From: JAICQM01 sp963781555
GTDB lineage: Bacteria > Chloroflexota > Limnocylindria > QHBO01
Length of the DNA stretch: 64,000 nucleotides
Assembly (NCBI GenBank): GCA_963781555.1
Contig: CAWAGB010000008.1
Location: 186,001 to 250,000 of the forward strand
Direction: 5' to 3'
Part shown: piece by piece, positions 44,997-53,566 of the stretch
Layout: each line of letters starts with the position of its first letter
How positions within the stretch are numbered: position 1 is the stretch's first letter
Position numbers and translations under genes: made by a program
The notes under the pieces: model-generated
What the model was told of the DNA's origin: nothing
What the model saw: the letters and a program-made list of their open reading frames with translations, nothing else
Databases searched by the model: none

Positions 44997-46637
44997 TCAT
45001 AGTGGTGGGCACCGCTCGGCGGCGCGCCGTCGCGCCAATCCGACGCAGTTCACTGACGAGTCGTCGAAGGGCCGTCCGCCCAGGTCCCGGAGACGGCGTG
45101 GTTTCCCCGAGCCGCAGGGCCGTAGGAGTTCGGTCGTCAATTGGGACCAGCGCCATGCCCTGTCGGCGGCGGCTGGCGCTTGCCTTGGGGCTCCGAGGCC
45201 ATTCTGGACAGACGAGATTTTCACGCAGGCGAGGGCTTCGACGCGGTTGTCGCCCTTGCGATGGAAGAAGCGGCGCGCCCGCTCGAGGGTCGCGAGGGCG
45301 AGCTTCCACTCTCCGCGCATGCCGAGCGCCTCGCCCCACAGCAGGGACAGTCGCGCATTGGCACGGACGATCGCCGGGGGGATTTGCTGAAGCCACTCAT
45401 CAATGAGACCGAGACGGCCGCCGGCGACCACGTCTTCGCCGTACCGGGCGATCAGGCGCGCGGCCTGGGTCGTGAGGCCCGCGGCGAGGTAGTGATGGAT
45501 CGCATCGGGCCATTGCGAGTGGGTCTCGAAATACGACGCAGCATGGATGTGGAGACCGGCGACCTCCGCATCGGTGCGCTCCTGCTTCAGGCAGCGCTGG
45601 AGGAAGTCGCGGAACAGGCCGTGGTATCGGTACCGCTGGGTCTCGGGGTCCAGGCGGAACGTGAAGATGCCGCGCTGCTCCAGATCGTTGAGCAGCTTGC
45701 GGCCCTCGTGCACGCCGGTCATCCGCTCGGCAAGCTCCGGCGTGATCTGGGTAAGGATCGAGGTGAAGAGGAGGAAATCGCGCGTCTGCTCAGGCTGCTG
45801 GTCGAGCACCTCCTCGGCGAGGAAGTTGAACAGGTCGCTGTCGCGCGTCGCGGTGATCGACTCGATGAATGCCCGTCGCGCGTCCAGCGTCTTGCGTTCG
45901 CGGAGTGAGACCTCGATGAGCTGGAGACTGGCTGCCCAGCCCTCCGTTCGCCGCTCGATCTCGACGACCTCCTCCGGCGCCAGCGGATCCTGGTACACGT
46001 CGCCGAACAACTGGCGGATCTCGTCCTCGGTGAAGCGCAGGGCATTGGTCCGGAGCTCCGCGTACCCGTCGTGCGCCGCGAAGCGCGCGAATTGGAGCTG
46101 TGGCTTGGCGCGCGCCAGGAACACGAAGCGGCACGTCGACGACGTGTCCCGCAGCATCTGGTTCCAGAAGCCACGCACCTCGGTGACGCTGGCGACGAAC
46201 TGCCAGTCGTCGACGATGAAGGTCGCCGGCTCGGTGATCCGCTCGTTGAGCTCCGCGATGAGCGATGCGGTGACCGTCGCTCGGCCGGTGGCGGATGCCG
46301 CACCGATCTGCTGGAGCATCGACACGGTGCGCGTCCCGAAGCCCTCGTGACGCTCGCGCACGGCTTCGATGAGGTAGCTGATCTGCAGCGACCAGTCGCG
46401 GTCGTTGCGATCCAGCTTGTACCAGTAGCAGTCGAAGGCCACCTCCCGATGCCACTGCCACAGCAACGTCGTCTTCCCGTAGCCCGCGTCGGCGGCGACG
46501 ACGATGGCACGGCAGTCACGGCGCTCGTTCAGCCAGTCGATGAGTCGCGCGCGGCGCAGGGTCGGGTTGACGAAGTGCGGCGCGAGGACCTTGTTGTGGA
46601 CGAGCGGATAGGGATCGCGAGCCTGGCCGTCGGGCAA
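44997..46637 (-). CDS. MalT-like ATPase-TPR regulator, N-terminal part
   Basis: N-terminal STAND-type ATPase: V-V-A-A-D-A-G-Y-G-K-T-T-L-L-W-Q-W (Walker A), F-I-V-D-D-W-Q-F-V (Walker B), C-R-F-V-F-L-A-R (sensor). Then E-G-W-A-A-S-L-Q-L and R-Y-H-G-L-F-R-D-F-L (MalT-like) and TPR helices up to about 45215, where a frameshift occurs; the last 70 residues of this frame are nonsense. Start: TTG 46637 with GGAGG at 9 nt; a TTG at 46646 is directly adjacent to the same GGAGG and therefore unlikely. With the downstream fragments the protein would be about 1,150 residues: ATPase, TPR, OmpR-like DNA-binding, BTAD, i.e. a large inducer-responsive activator. Confidence 0.8.
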   Translation of the reverse strand: MPDGQARDPYPLVHNKVLAPHFVNPTLRRARLIDWLNERRDCRAIVVAADAGYGKTTLLWQWHREVAFDCYWYKLDRNDRDWSLQISYLIEAVRERHEGFGTRTVSMLQQIGAASATGRATVTASLIAELNERITEPATFIVDDWQFVASVTEVRGFWNQMLRDTSSTCRFVFLARAKPQLQFARFAAHDGYAELRTNALRFTEDEIRQLFGDVYQDPLAPEEVVEIERRTEGWAASLQLIEVSLRERKTLDARRAFIESITATRDSDLFNFLAEEVLDQQPEQTRDFLLFTSILTQITPELAERMTGVHEGRKLLNDLEQRGIFTFRLDPETQRYRYHGLFRDFLQRCLKQERTDAEVAGLHIHAASYFETHSQWPDAIHHYLAAGLTTQAARLIARYGEDVVAGGRLGLIDEWLQQIPPAIVRANARLSLLWGEALGMRGEWKLALATLERARRFFHRKGDNRVEALACVKISSVQNGLGAPRQAPAAADRAWRWSQLTTELLRPCGSGKPRRLRDLGGRPFDDSSVNCVGLARRRAAERCPPL

Positions 46638-46919
46638 CGTCCTCAACCTCCTCCCCCGCCTCCCTGGCGTGGATCCCCCATCCGACGCCGGAGTCTATGA
46701 AGGGGGCGATTATCGACCGCTTATCACCTGACGTCGAGAAGCGTTTTCGACGCGTTTGCCGACAGGTAGATGGGCCGGGGCGCCCACGGGCATCGGGCAT
46801 GCCCCGGGGCGCTTTAGTCGCTGGTCCCTGGGCGGGCAAACGGATTGCATGGGATGGGTGGCACGCACTGCCCGGCGACGACACGCCGCGCGCAGGCAAC
46901 GGCATGACGAAGGAGACAC

Positions 46920-47438
46920 ATGGCCCAGGTCGGCGACGCACCCGACGGGATCGCGGAGCGGCACATCCGTCGGCGCGGGCAGAGCTGGGTTGCCTGGCTC
47001 GGGCTGGCCGTGCTGAGCGTCCTGGTGGGTGCCTCGTTCCTCGGGGTGTACGGGCACGAGCACACGCTCGTGGCAAGCGGGAACGGCACGCGCGCATCGG
47101 TCCATCTGCCGGAGCTGCTGCGCAACGGCGAGTTCTTCGAGATGCAGTTTCGCGTGGAGTCTGACGAGGCGCGGGCGGACCTGACGATCGGCGTCGACGC
47201 ATCGGTCTGGGAGGACATGACCGTCAACACGATCATTCCCGGCGCGTCGGAGGAGACCAGCGTGGACGGCGAATATCGGTTCGCGTTCGGACCGATGGAG
47301 GCCGGCACGACGTTCGTCGCCAAGGTGGACGGCCAGGTCAACCCGGACATCTGGGGCGGCAACGGCGGCCGGATCCGCGTGTATGACGGCGACCGGCTCC
47401 TGGTGGAGCTGCCGGTCGAAATCGGAGTGCTGCCGTAA
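46920..47438 (+). CDS. Hypothetical membrane-anchored protein, probable beta-sandwich ectodomain
   Basis: 172 residues with AGGAG 6 nt before ATG 46920. A basic N-terminus is followed by one membrane helix (W-L-G-L-A-V-L-S-V-L-V-G-A-S-F-L-G-V) and a 120-residue extracytoplasmic domain rich in alternating hydrophobic strands (F-F-E-M-Q-F-R-V, A-D-L-T-I-G-V-D, Y-R-F-A-F-G-P), probably beta-sandwich. No family recognised. It is joined to the DUF421 gene by a TAATG junction, which suggests the two proteins work together at the membrane. Confidence 0.65.
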   Translation: MAQVGDAPDGIAERHIRRRGQSWVAWLGLAVLSVLVGASFLGVYGHEHTLVASGNGTRASVHLPELLRNGEFFEMQFRVESDEARADLTIGVDASVWEDMTVNTIIPGASEETSVDGEYRFAFGPMEAGTTFVAKVDGQVNPDIWGGNGGRIRVYDGDRLLVELPVEIGVLP

Positions 47439-47938
47439 TGGACATCGTGCTCAGGGCGAGCGTCATCTTCTTCGCCCTCTACCTCTTGGTCCGCCTGCTG
47501 GGCAAGCGCGAGCTGGCGCAGATGACGCCGTTTGAGCTGATCGTGCTGGTCGTCACCGGTGACCTCATCCAGCAGGGCGTGACCCACAACGACTTCAGCC
47601 TCACCGCCTCCATCCTCGCGGTCGGCACCTTCGCCTTCTGGGGCAGCGTCCTCAGCTGGGTCACCTTCCTCTCGCGCCGGGCCGAGCGGGTCCTGGACGG
47701 CGAGCCGCGCGTCATCGTCCGCGACGGCGAGGTGCTCACCGCCAACCTGCGCCGCGATCGGATCACGATGAGCGAGCTCGAATCGGAGATGCGCATGGCC
47801 GGGATAGGCCACCTCGAGGATGTGGCCTGGGCGATCTTGGAGCCGAAGGGCAAGATGAGCTTCATCGAGCGCAGCCCCGACGGCGGGGAGCAGTCGCCCT
47901 CGAACCTGCCCAACGACGACGACGCCGGCGCGCGGTGA
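47438..47938 (+). CDS. DUF421/YetF-family membrane protein
   Basis: 166 residues with three helices: R-L-L-G-K-R-E-L-A-Q-M-T-P-F-E-L-I-V-L-V-V-T-G-D-L-I-Q, then F-W-G-S-V-L-S-W, and the soluble C-terminal domain L-D-G-E-P-R-V-I-V-R-D-G-E-V-L, L-R-R-D-R-I-T-M-S-E-L-E-S-E-M-R and I-L-E-P-K-G. These are standard YetF features (G-K-R-x-x-x-Q-x-x-x-F-E). The biochemical role of this family is not established. It overlaps the inositol monophosphatase gene by GTGA. Confidence 0.88.
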   Translation: MDIVLRASVIFFALYLLVRLLGKRELAQMTPFELIVLVVTGDLIQQGVTHNDFSLTASILAVGTFAFWGSVLSWVTFLSRRAERVLDGEPRVIVRDGEVLTANLRRDRITMSELESEMRMAGIGHLEDVAWAILEPKGKMSFIERSPDGGEQSPSNLPNDDDAGAR

Positions 47939-48810
47939 GCGGCGCGACGGTACGATCGGTGGCGATGAGCGCTGCCGAAAGCACCTGGACCGATGAGCTG
48001 GCCTTCGCCAGCGAGGTGGCGCGCCAGGCCGGGGATCTGCTGCTGTCCCACTACGAGCGCCTGGAGCGGATCGACTACAAGTCGAAGCGCGACGTGGTCA
48101 CGAACGCGGACTATGCGTCCGAGCGGCTGGTCATCGATGCCATCAAGGCCCGCTTCCCGGATGACGCGATCCTGGCCGAGGAGTCCGGTGCGCATTCCGG
48201 CGGCGGCAGGACCTGGGTCATCGACCCGCTCGACGGGACGGTCAACTACGCCAACGGGATCCCGTTCTACTGCGTCTCCATCGGCCTGGTGGCCGATGAC
48301 GTACCGGTCGTCGGCGTGGTCCTCGACCCGGCGCGCGACGAGCTGTACGACGCGACCGCGGACGGCCCGGCGCGGCTCAACGGTGCGCCGGTCACGAGCT
48401 CCGTCAAGGAGGAGCTGTCGGATGCCGTGGTCAGCCTGGCGGTGATCGGCAAGGGCGGGCTCATGCGCGAGCGGCGGATTGCGCCGCGCATACGGATCCA
48501 CCGCCGGATGGGGAGCGCGGCGCTCTCCCTGGCGTACGTGGCCAATGGCCGCTTCGATGCCTTCGTCCAGAACGGCGGCCTCTCGGCGTGGGACGTGGCG
48601 GCGGCCGGTCTGATCGCGGAGCGCGGCGGCTGCGTGGCCACCGACGTCGCCGGGGGACCGTGGTGGAATCCACTTCTCAAGGGCGCGCGCCATAGCGTCG
48701 TTGCCGCGGCACCCGCGCTTCACGGTCCGCTCATGGAGCTGCTCGGTACGGTGAAGATGAAAGCCGCCGTGCGGCGCGACGATCCCGCGCCGGATCGCGC
48801 CGCCACCTGA
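47935..48810 (+). CDS. Inositol monophosphatase family protein
   Basis: About 291 residues from GTG 47935 (GTGA overlap) or about 281 from ATG 47965. Motifs: Y-K-S-K-R-D-V-V-T-N-A-D, L-A-E-E-S-G, W-V-I-D-P-L-D-G-T-V-N-Y and L-S-A-W-D-V-A-A-A-G-L-I, i.e. all metal-binding Glu/Asp residues. Such enzymes dephosphorylate inositol-1-phosphate or related sugar phosphates (also 3'-phosphoadenosine phosphates in some lineages). Substrate choice cannot be read from the motif set. It ends 14 bp from the convergent Nudix gene. Confidence 0.9.
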   Translation: MSGATVRSVAMSAAESTWTDELAFASEVARQAGDLLLSHYERLERIDYKSKRDVVTNADYASERLVIDAIKARFPDDAILAEESGAHSGGGRTWVIDPLDGTVNYANGIPFYCVSIGLVADDVPVVGVVLDPARDELYDATADGPARLNGAPVTSSVKEELSDAVVSLAVIGKGGLMRERRIAPRIRIHRRMGSAALSLAYVANGRFDAFVQNGGLSAWDVAAAGLIAERGGCVATDVAGGPWWNPLLKGARHSVVAAAPALHGPLMELLGTVKMKAAVRRDDPAPDRAAT

Positions 48811-48824
48811 GCGGCTGCGCCTCC

Positions 48825-49505
48825 TCAGACGAGCGCGGCCTCGCCCAGCACCGAGACCAGCATCGCCAGCGAGCGGGCAGTGGCGCCCCAGATCCGCAGG
48901 TCCGCGTGCCGGTACGTGGCCGCGCGCAGCCGGAACCGCCGCACCTCGAACTGCTCCTCGGTGATGGCGTCGGCGGCGAAGAGTCGCGCCAGTGGCAGCT
49001 CAACGATCGCCTCGACCTCGCTGGCCTGGAGGGTCAGCGACGGTGCGACGGCCGCGGTCGCCACCACGGGGAGCAGCTCGTAGTTGCTCACCGGGATCCA
49101 GATCGGATCGAGCACGCCGGATACCCGAACGCCGTCGCGCGCGGCATCCAGGCCGATCTCCTCAGACGCTTCCCGGAGTGCGGTGGCGGGGCGGTCGGCA
49201 TCGGTTGGGTCGACGGCACCGCCGGGAAGTGACACCTCGCCGGCATGCGCGCGCAGGTCCGCGTGCCGCACGGTGAGGGGCACTACCAGCCCCGAGCCGT
49301 CCGCCGCGGGATAGAGCAGCAGCAGCGTGGCCGCCTGCCGCGCGTCCGGCGAGCTGGCCCGGGTGGGGGTCGGGGCGGTGCCGGCGGGCCGAACGGCGAT
49401 CCGCGGATCGAACCGCGGGTCGATGGCGATGGGCCGCGACGCGGCGGCGAGCGCGTCCGCGACCGCTTCCTCCCAGCCCACCGGAGCGGATACTATGCCG
49501 ATCAT
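48825..49505 (-). CDS. Nudix hydrolase (CoA pyrophosphatase-like)
   Basis: About 226 residues. The Nudix box is seen in G-G-A-V-D-P-T-D-A-D-R-P-A-T-A-L-R-E-A-S-E-E-I-G-L, the metal-binding R-E-x-x-E-E-x-G being complete; the spacing and the H-A-G-E-V-S-L-P-G-G lead-in resemble NudL/CoA pyrophosphatases. It starts at ATG 49505, overlapping by 2 bp the start codon of the divergent gene at 49504. Activity toward CoA or other nucleoside diphosphate derivatives is expected. Confidence 0.8.
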   Translation of the reverse strand: MIGIVSAPVGWEEAVADALAAASRPIAIDPRFDPRIAVRPAGTAPTPTRASSPDARQAATLLLLYPAADGSGLVVPLTVRHADLRAHAGEVSLPGGAVDPTDADRPATALREASEEIGLDAARDGVRVSGVLDPIWIPVSNYELLPVVATAAVAPSLTLQASEVEAIVELPLARLFAADAITEEQFEVRRFRLRAATYRHADLRIWGATARSLAMLVSVLGEAALV

Positions 49506-49989
49506 GACCTCCAGCACTCCGCAGCGCGCCGGGCTGCCCGCCGCTCCTGCCGCGACCCGCGACATCCAGGTGCGCGAGGCCCTCAAGCGGGTTCGAATCC
49601 TGGTGAATCGTACGCCGCACATCACCCGGGGCGCCCGCAAGGAGGCGAACCGCGCGATCGACGCGCTCGAGGGCCAGGTGGGCCTCAACCGGGTCAGTGG
49701 CACGGAGGCCTCCCGGGCGATCGAGCTGCTCAACCGGGCGCACCCCGGCATCACCTTCGGGCTGCTGCGCGATCCTGGCTTCGTGGATCGCTTCGCTCCC
49801 GCGCTGCGCCAGCTGGGGCTGCGCGGCATCGGGCAGCGTCTCGATGAGGTGTCGCACAGCGTCATGGCCGAGCCCATCCCCGGACCCACCGGGGACCGCG
49901 AGCACCGCGACGACCTGCCCCCCGACGAGCGGGTCGACCAGTTCGGCAACCCGCTTCCGTCGCCACCCGGCAACTACGGCGGCTACTAG
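49504..49989 (+). CDS. Hypothetical protein, mainly helical
   Basis: 161 residues, ATG 49504 (or ATG 49495 three codons upstream). Helical, basic N-terminal half (V-R-E-A-L-K-R-V-R-I-L-V-N-R, A-N-R-A-I-D-A-L-E-G-Q-V-G-L-N-R-V) and a Pro/Gly-rich C-terminus ending in N-Y-G-G-Y. No family recognised. The gene is squeezed between a divergent start (2-bp overlap) and a convergent stop (4-bp overlap with the ECF ATPase), so it has almost no own non-coding DNA; it may be translated from a leaderless transcript. Confidence 0.6.
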   Translation: MTSSTPQRAGLPAAPAATRDIQVREALKRVRILVNRTPHITRGARKEANRAIDALEGQVGLNRVSGTEASRAIELLNRAHPGITFGLLRDPGFVDRFAPALRQLGLRGIGQRLDEVSHSVMAEPIPGPTGDREHRDDLPPDERVDQFGNPLPSPPGNYGGY

Positions 49990-50804
49990 CCCCTCGCGGC
50001 CCCGGCGAGCGCGCGCAGCAGATCCGCGTCGGTGGGGGTGGAGCCGACCCCGAGCCGCTCACCCGCGAGCGCAGGCAGCGGCGGCTCCACGAAGGTCGAG
50101 CGCAGCGCCTCCCAGGCTTCCGCCGCGAAGACGACCCCCGGCGCCCCGTCGAGGATCACCTTGCCGGCGCGCATGACCACGACGCGATCGAAGCACTCCG
50201 CCACGAAGGGCATGTCGTGGCTGACCGCGATCACCGTGCGCCCGGCGGCGGAGGCCGCCGCGATGACCCGACGTACGCGCTCGACGCCGCGCGCGTCCTG
50301 CCCGGTGGTCGGCTCGTCGAGCACCAGGACCGGCGTCCGCATGGCCAGTACGGATGCGAGGGCGAGGAGCTTGCGTCGCGACCCTCCCAGGTCGTACGGG
50401 TTGCTGGCCGGGACGTCGCCGAGGCCCGTGTCGGCAAGGGCGGCGGTCACTGCCTCCTCGAGGTCGGACCCGCGGAGACCGATGTTGCGCGCCCCGAACT
50501 CGACCTCGCCGCGCACGCTGGGCGAGAAGATCTGGCGATCCGGGTCCTGGAACACGAGCCCCACCGAGCGCGACAGGGTTGCGACGGTGAGGGCCGCTGC
50601 ATCCGTCCCGTCGATCAGCACGCGTCCCGAGGTGGGCCGCAGCAGCCCGTTGAGATGGCGCACCAGGGTGGTCTTGCCCGAGCCGTTCTGACCGATGAGG
50701 GCCACCCGTTCGCCGCTTCGCACCTGGAGCGAGACGCCGTCGACGGCCCGCACCCCGCCGTCGGGGTAGACGTGGACGAGCTGCTCGAGCGCCAGCTCGG
50801 TCAT
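49986..50804 (-). CDS. ECF transporter ATPase (EcfA)
   Basis: 272 residues. Walker A G-Q-N-G-S-G-K-T-T-L, Q-loop V-F-Q-D-P-D-R-Q-I-F, a degenerate signature L-G-G-S-R-R-K-L (usual LSGGQ), Walker B V-L-V-L-D-E-P-T-T-G-Q-D and switch His in A-V-S-H-D-M. It forms the ATPase heterodimer with the next gene. ATG 50804 overlaps that gene's stop as ATGA. The altered signature suggests the two ATPases are not equivalent. Confidence 0.88.
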   Translation of the reverse strand: MTELALEQLVHVYPDGGVRAVDGVSLQVRSGERVALIGQNGSGKTTLVRHLNGLLRPTSGRVLIDGTDAAALTVATLSRSVGLVFQDPDRQIFSPSVRGEVEFGARNIGLRGSDLEEAVTAALADTGLGDVPASNPYDLGGSRRKLLALASVLAMRTPVLVLDEPTTGQDARGVERVRRVIAAASAAGRTVIAVSHDMPFVAECFDRVVVMRAGKVILDGAPGVVFAAEAWEALRSTFVEPPLPALAGERLGVGSTPTDADLLRALAGAARG

Positions 50805-51628
50805 GAGGCCAGCTCGGTGAGCGCGGTGTCGAGGCGTGCGCGCTGCGCCGCCGCAAGTCCGGCGGCGTCGGCCGCGCGGCCGAGGCGCACCGCCGACGGC
50901 GGGCTGATGCCGAGGTCGGTCAGGCGCGGGTCCGCCAGGACGGCGGCGGAGGGACCCACGAAGGCGACGGTGCCGCCGTCGATCACCGCCACGCGGTCGG
51001 CCAGGCGGGCCAGCAGATCGGTCTTCTGCTCGACGACGCAGATGCTCGTGCCCGCGGCCGCCAGGCTGGCCAGCGCGTCCGCGACGAGGCGCGTCCCCGC
51101 CGGATCGAGCTGCGCGGTGGGCTCGTCCAGGACCAGGTGCGCGGGTCGCAGTGCCAACAGGCCGGCAATCGCGACCAGCTGCTGCTGCCCGCCCGAGAGG
51201 CGCGCCGGGTCGCGCTCGGCGAGGTGGTCGATGCGCAGGGCGACCAGCGCCTCCCAGGTGCGGGCGATCACCTCGTCACGCGGCACGCCCAGGTTCATCG
51301 GTCCGAAGGCGGCCTCCTCGAAGACCGTCTCGGTGACGCCGGACAGCTGGGTGCCGGGATTCTGGAAGCCGATCCCGACCCGCGCCGCGAGCTCGTGCAT
51401 GCGGGCGCCCGCGACATCCTCCCCGTCGATCAGGAGCCGTCCGCGCAGCGTCCCGCCGATGGCCCGCGGCGCCAGGCCTGAAGCGACGAGCGCAAGCGTC
51501 GTCTTGCCCGCCTCCGACGCCCCGACGATACCGAGCACCTCGCCGTCGTCCAGCTCGAGCGACACGTCGCGCAGGGACGCGCGTCGCGCGCCGGCGTACC
51601 GGTAGCTGACGGATTCCAGGGCCAGCAT
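50801..51628 (-). CDS. ECF transporter ATPase (EcfA, second copy)
   Basis: 275 residues. Walker A G-A-S-E-A-G-K-T-T-L, Q-loop G-F-Q-N-P-G-T-Q, canonical signature L-S-G-G-Q-Q-Q, Walker B L-V-L-D-E-P-T-A-Q-L-D. The D-loop and switch region end in V-V-E-Q-K-T (Gln/Lys where His is usual), so this subunit may lack the H-loop histidine while its partner has the altered signature; the pair would then share one complete site. It is directly downstream of EcfT with no gap. Confidence 0.86.
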   Translation of the reverse strand: MLALESVSYRYAGARRASLRDVSLELDDGEVLGIVGASEAGKTTLALVASGLAPRAIGGTLRGRLLIDGEDVAGARMHELAARVGIGFQNPGTQLSGVTETVFEEAAFGPMNLGVPRDEVIARTWEALVALRIDHLAERDPARLSGGQQQLVAIAGLLALRPAHLVLDEPTAQLDPAGTRLVADALASLAAAGTSICVVEQKTDLLARLADRVAVIDGGTVAFVGPSAAVLADPRLTDLGISPPSAVRLGRAADAAGLAAAQRARLDTALTELAS

Positions 51629-52474
51629 CTAGGGCAGCCGATCCAGCCAGCCGGTCGCGCGGGCCACCACGAGGAGCGGGATGACGGCCACGATCAGCCA
51701 GCGCGCCAGGCGCTGGGTGCCGCTGTCGCGCGGCCACCAGAGCAGGGTGCGCCGCCCGGGACGGGTGAAGCCGCGCGCCTCGAGGGCCATGGTGCGCTCC
51801 TCGACCTCGCCCAGCGCGCCCAGGATGACCGGCCCGACGATCGGCACGATCCCCCGCGCGCGACGCCAGACGCTTCCCTCGGTGTCCAGGCCGCGGGCGC
51901 GCTGGGCGGCGGTGATCTGGGCGGCGCGCTCGACCATCGCCGGCACCGTCTGGACGGATGCATTGGCCACGAAGGCGACCCGCGGCGAGACGCCACGCCG
52001 CTCGAGGTCGATCACCAGCTCGGCGGGCCGGGTGGTCAGGTAGAAGAGCGTGATCGCGCCCGAGATCGCGAGGATGCGAATGAGGATCTCGAGCGCGAAC
52101 ACGAGTCCCTCGGCGGTCGCGGTGATCGGCCCGAGGCGCAGCAGGATGGTCTCGCCACCGGGGAAGAAGAAGACGTTGATGAGCACCGCGCTGATCGCAA
52201 TCGGCAGGCTCAGGAGCAGGGAGAGGCGCACCAGGCGTCCGAGCACGCCCCCCAGCGCGGCGGGCAGCAGCACTGCCAGGGCCACCAGCAGCAGCGGCCC
52301 GACGAACCCGCCGATCACCACCGCGGCCACGGCCGTCCCGGTCGCGGCCAGCAGCTTGGTGAGCGGGTTCAGCCGGTGCCAGACCGATCCCCCCGACCGG
52401 CCCATGCCGGGGGCAGCTCCCGATGGTCGGTCAGGTGGGAGCTCCCTGCGGCGTGGGCGGGGTGTCGAGGTCAT
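51629..52474 (-). CDS. ECF transporter transmembrane subunit (EcfT)
   Basis: Five to six membrane helices and the two Ala-Arg-Gly coupling motifs, A-Q-R-A-R-G-L-D and A-L-E-A-R-G-F, which contact the two ATPases. W-H-R-L-N-P-L-T-K-L-L is the conserved N-terminal EcfT segment. ATG 52474 overlaps the S-component stop by 44 bp; ATG 52405 (starting M-G-R-S-G-G just before the conserved segment) is a credible alternative without overlap. Confidence 0.85.
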   Translation of the reverse strand: MTSTPRPRRRELPPDRPSGAAPGMGRSGGSVWHRLNPLTKLLAATGTAVAAVVIGGFVGPLLLVALAVLLPAALGGVLGRLVRLSLLLSLPIAISAVLINVFFFPGGETILLRLGPITATAEGLVFALEILIRILAISGAITLFYLTTRPAELVIDLERRGVSPRVAFVANASVQTVPAMVERAAQITAAQRARGLDTEGSVWRRARGIVPIVGPVILGALGEVEERTMALEARGFTRPGRRTLLWWPRDSGTQRLARWLIVAVIPLLVVARATGWLDRLP

Positions 52475-53540
52475 CGTCGAACGACCCCTCGCCTTCCGAG
52501 TCGAGCAACCGCTCACCCTGCGGGAAACGGGCCTTCGTGCGTCGCGCCATGGCGTTCAGGATCAGGTAAACGGTGAAGAAGGTGACCATCTTGTCGACCG
52601 GGTCGGAGAGCAGGCCCTGCTGGAGGGTCGCGGTCTGGATGTCAGATCCCGCCTGGCGGAACGCGGCGACCAGGAAGTCGGTCCCCGCCCCGGTCACGCC
52701 GCTGAACACGTTGGCGGCGATCGGTGCGCTGATGAGCGCCGCCACCCCGCCGGTCAGCACGCCGGCGACCACCACGTACGCGACGGTCAGGTCGCGGCGG
52801 ATGAAGAGCAGCGCGATGAAGCCGACCACGAAGGCCACGAACAGGAGCGCGACGACCCAGCCGAGGATCGAGAAGAGGAGGTCCTGGTTATCCGGGTTGA
52901 AGAACGAGAACGTCGAGCCGTAGAAGCGGGTGTACGCGTAGAAGGCCAGGAACCCGACGATCGCCAGCGCCACCACGCCGCCGCCGAAGAGCTGGCCCAT
53001 GGGCCGATCGGGGCGCGGGCGCAGCCAGCCGGCGCGGCCGAAGAGGCCGGCCAGGACACCGATGACCGCGGCGACCACCGCGAATGCGCCCGCGATCCCC
53101 GAATTGAAGGGCGGCGGGACGACGTACGTCCACAGGATGTTGGAGAGGAACCCGGTCAGGGCGCCGGGGATCGGTCCAGCGAGGGCGCCGACGAGGATGG
53201 TGCCGATGGAGTCGAGGTAGATGGGGATCTTCAGCGCCGAGCCGACGGCCTGGCCAAGGATGATGTTGAAGGCGATGGCCAGCGGCATGAGCACGATGGT
53301 CCGCGTGTCGAACTGGCGCGAGATGGATCCGAAGCCCCCGGTCTGCAGGTACTCGGTCACCGCGTAGGCGGCGAACGCGGCAACCAGGGCGACGGCCAGG
53401 ATGAGGGCGAACGAGTTGGCGCCCTCGCTGTCGAAGTAGCTCTGCGGGTCGATGCCGGTGCCGAAGTTGCCGAACCCGACCAGGCCGATCCCCGCCACCA
53501 CCAAGAACGCCGCCACGGCGACGATCCAACGCATGATCAT
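52431..53540 (-). CDS. ECF transporter S component, unusually large
   Basis: 369 residues with about nine membrane helices, against about 180-200 for typical S components. The central part Y-L-D-S-I-G-T-I-L-V-G-A-L-A-G-P-I-P-G-A-L-T-G-F-L-S-N-I is the S-component core. A further N-terminal helix plus a C-terminal helical part with acidic tail (G-E-G-S-F-D-D-D-L-D) extend it. The linked nucleoside hydrolase suggests a nucleoside- or base-type substrate (e.g. a nucleoside, or a queuosine precursor as in queuosine-salvage loci); vitamins are not excluded. Confidence 0.78.
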   Translation of the reverse strand: MIMRWIVAVAAFLVVAGIGLVGFGNFGTGIDPQSYFDSEGANSFALILAVALVAAFAAYAVTEYLQTGGFGSISRQFDTRTIVLMPLAIAFNIILGQAVGSALKIPIYLDSIGTILVGALAGPIPGALTGFLSNILWTYVVPPPFNSGIAGAFAVVAAVIGVLAGLFGRAGWLRPRPDRPMGQLFGGGVVALAIVGFLAFYAYTRFYGSTFSFFNPDNQDLLFSILGWVVALLFVAFVVGFIALLFIRRDLTVAYVVVAGVLTGGVAALISAPIAANVFSGVTGAGTDFLVAAFRQAGSDIQTATLQQGLLSDPVDKMVTFFTVYLILNAMARRTKARFPQGERLLDSEGEGSFDDDLDTPPTPQGAPT

Positions 53541-53566
53541 GTCTTCCGAGCCTCCGTACCCTCGAG

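Noticed and set aside
46775..46807. Hairpin CCGGGGC/GCCCCGG in the divergent gap before 46920
   Set aside because: A 7-bp stem with a 19-nt loop and no T-run; common by chance in GC-rich DNA. Nothing else definable was seen in the 282-bp gap 46638-46919.
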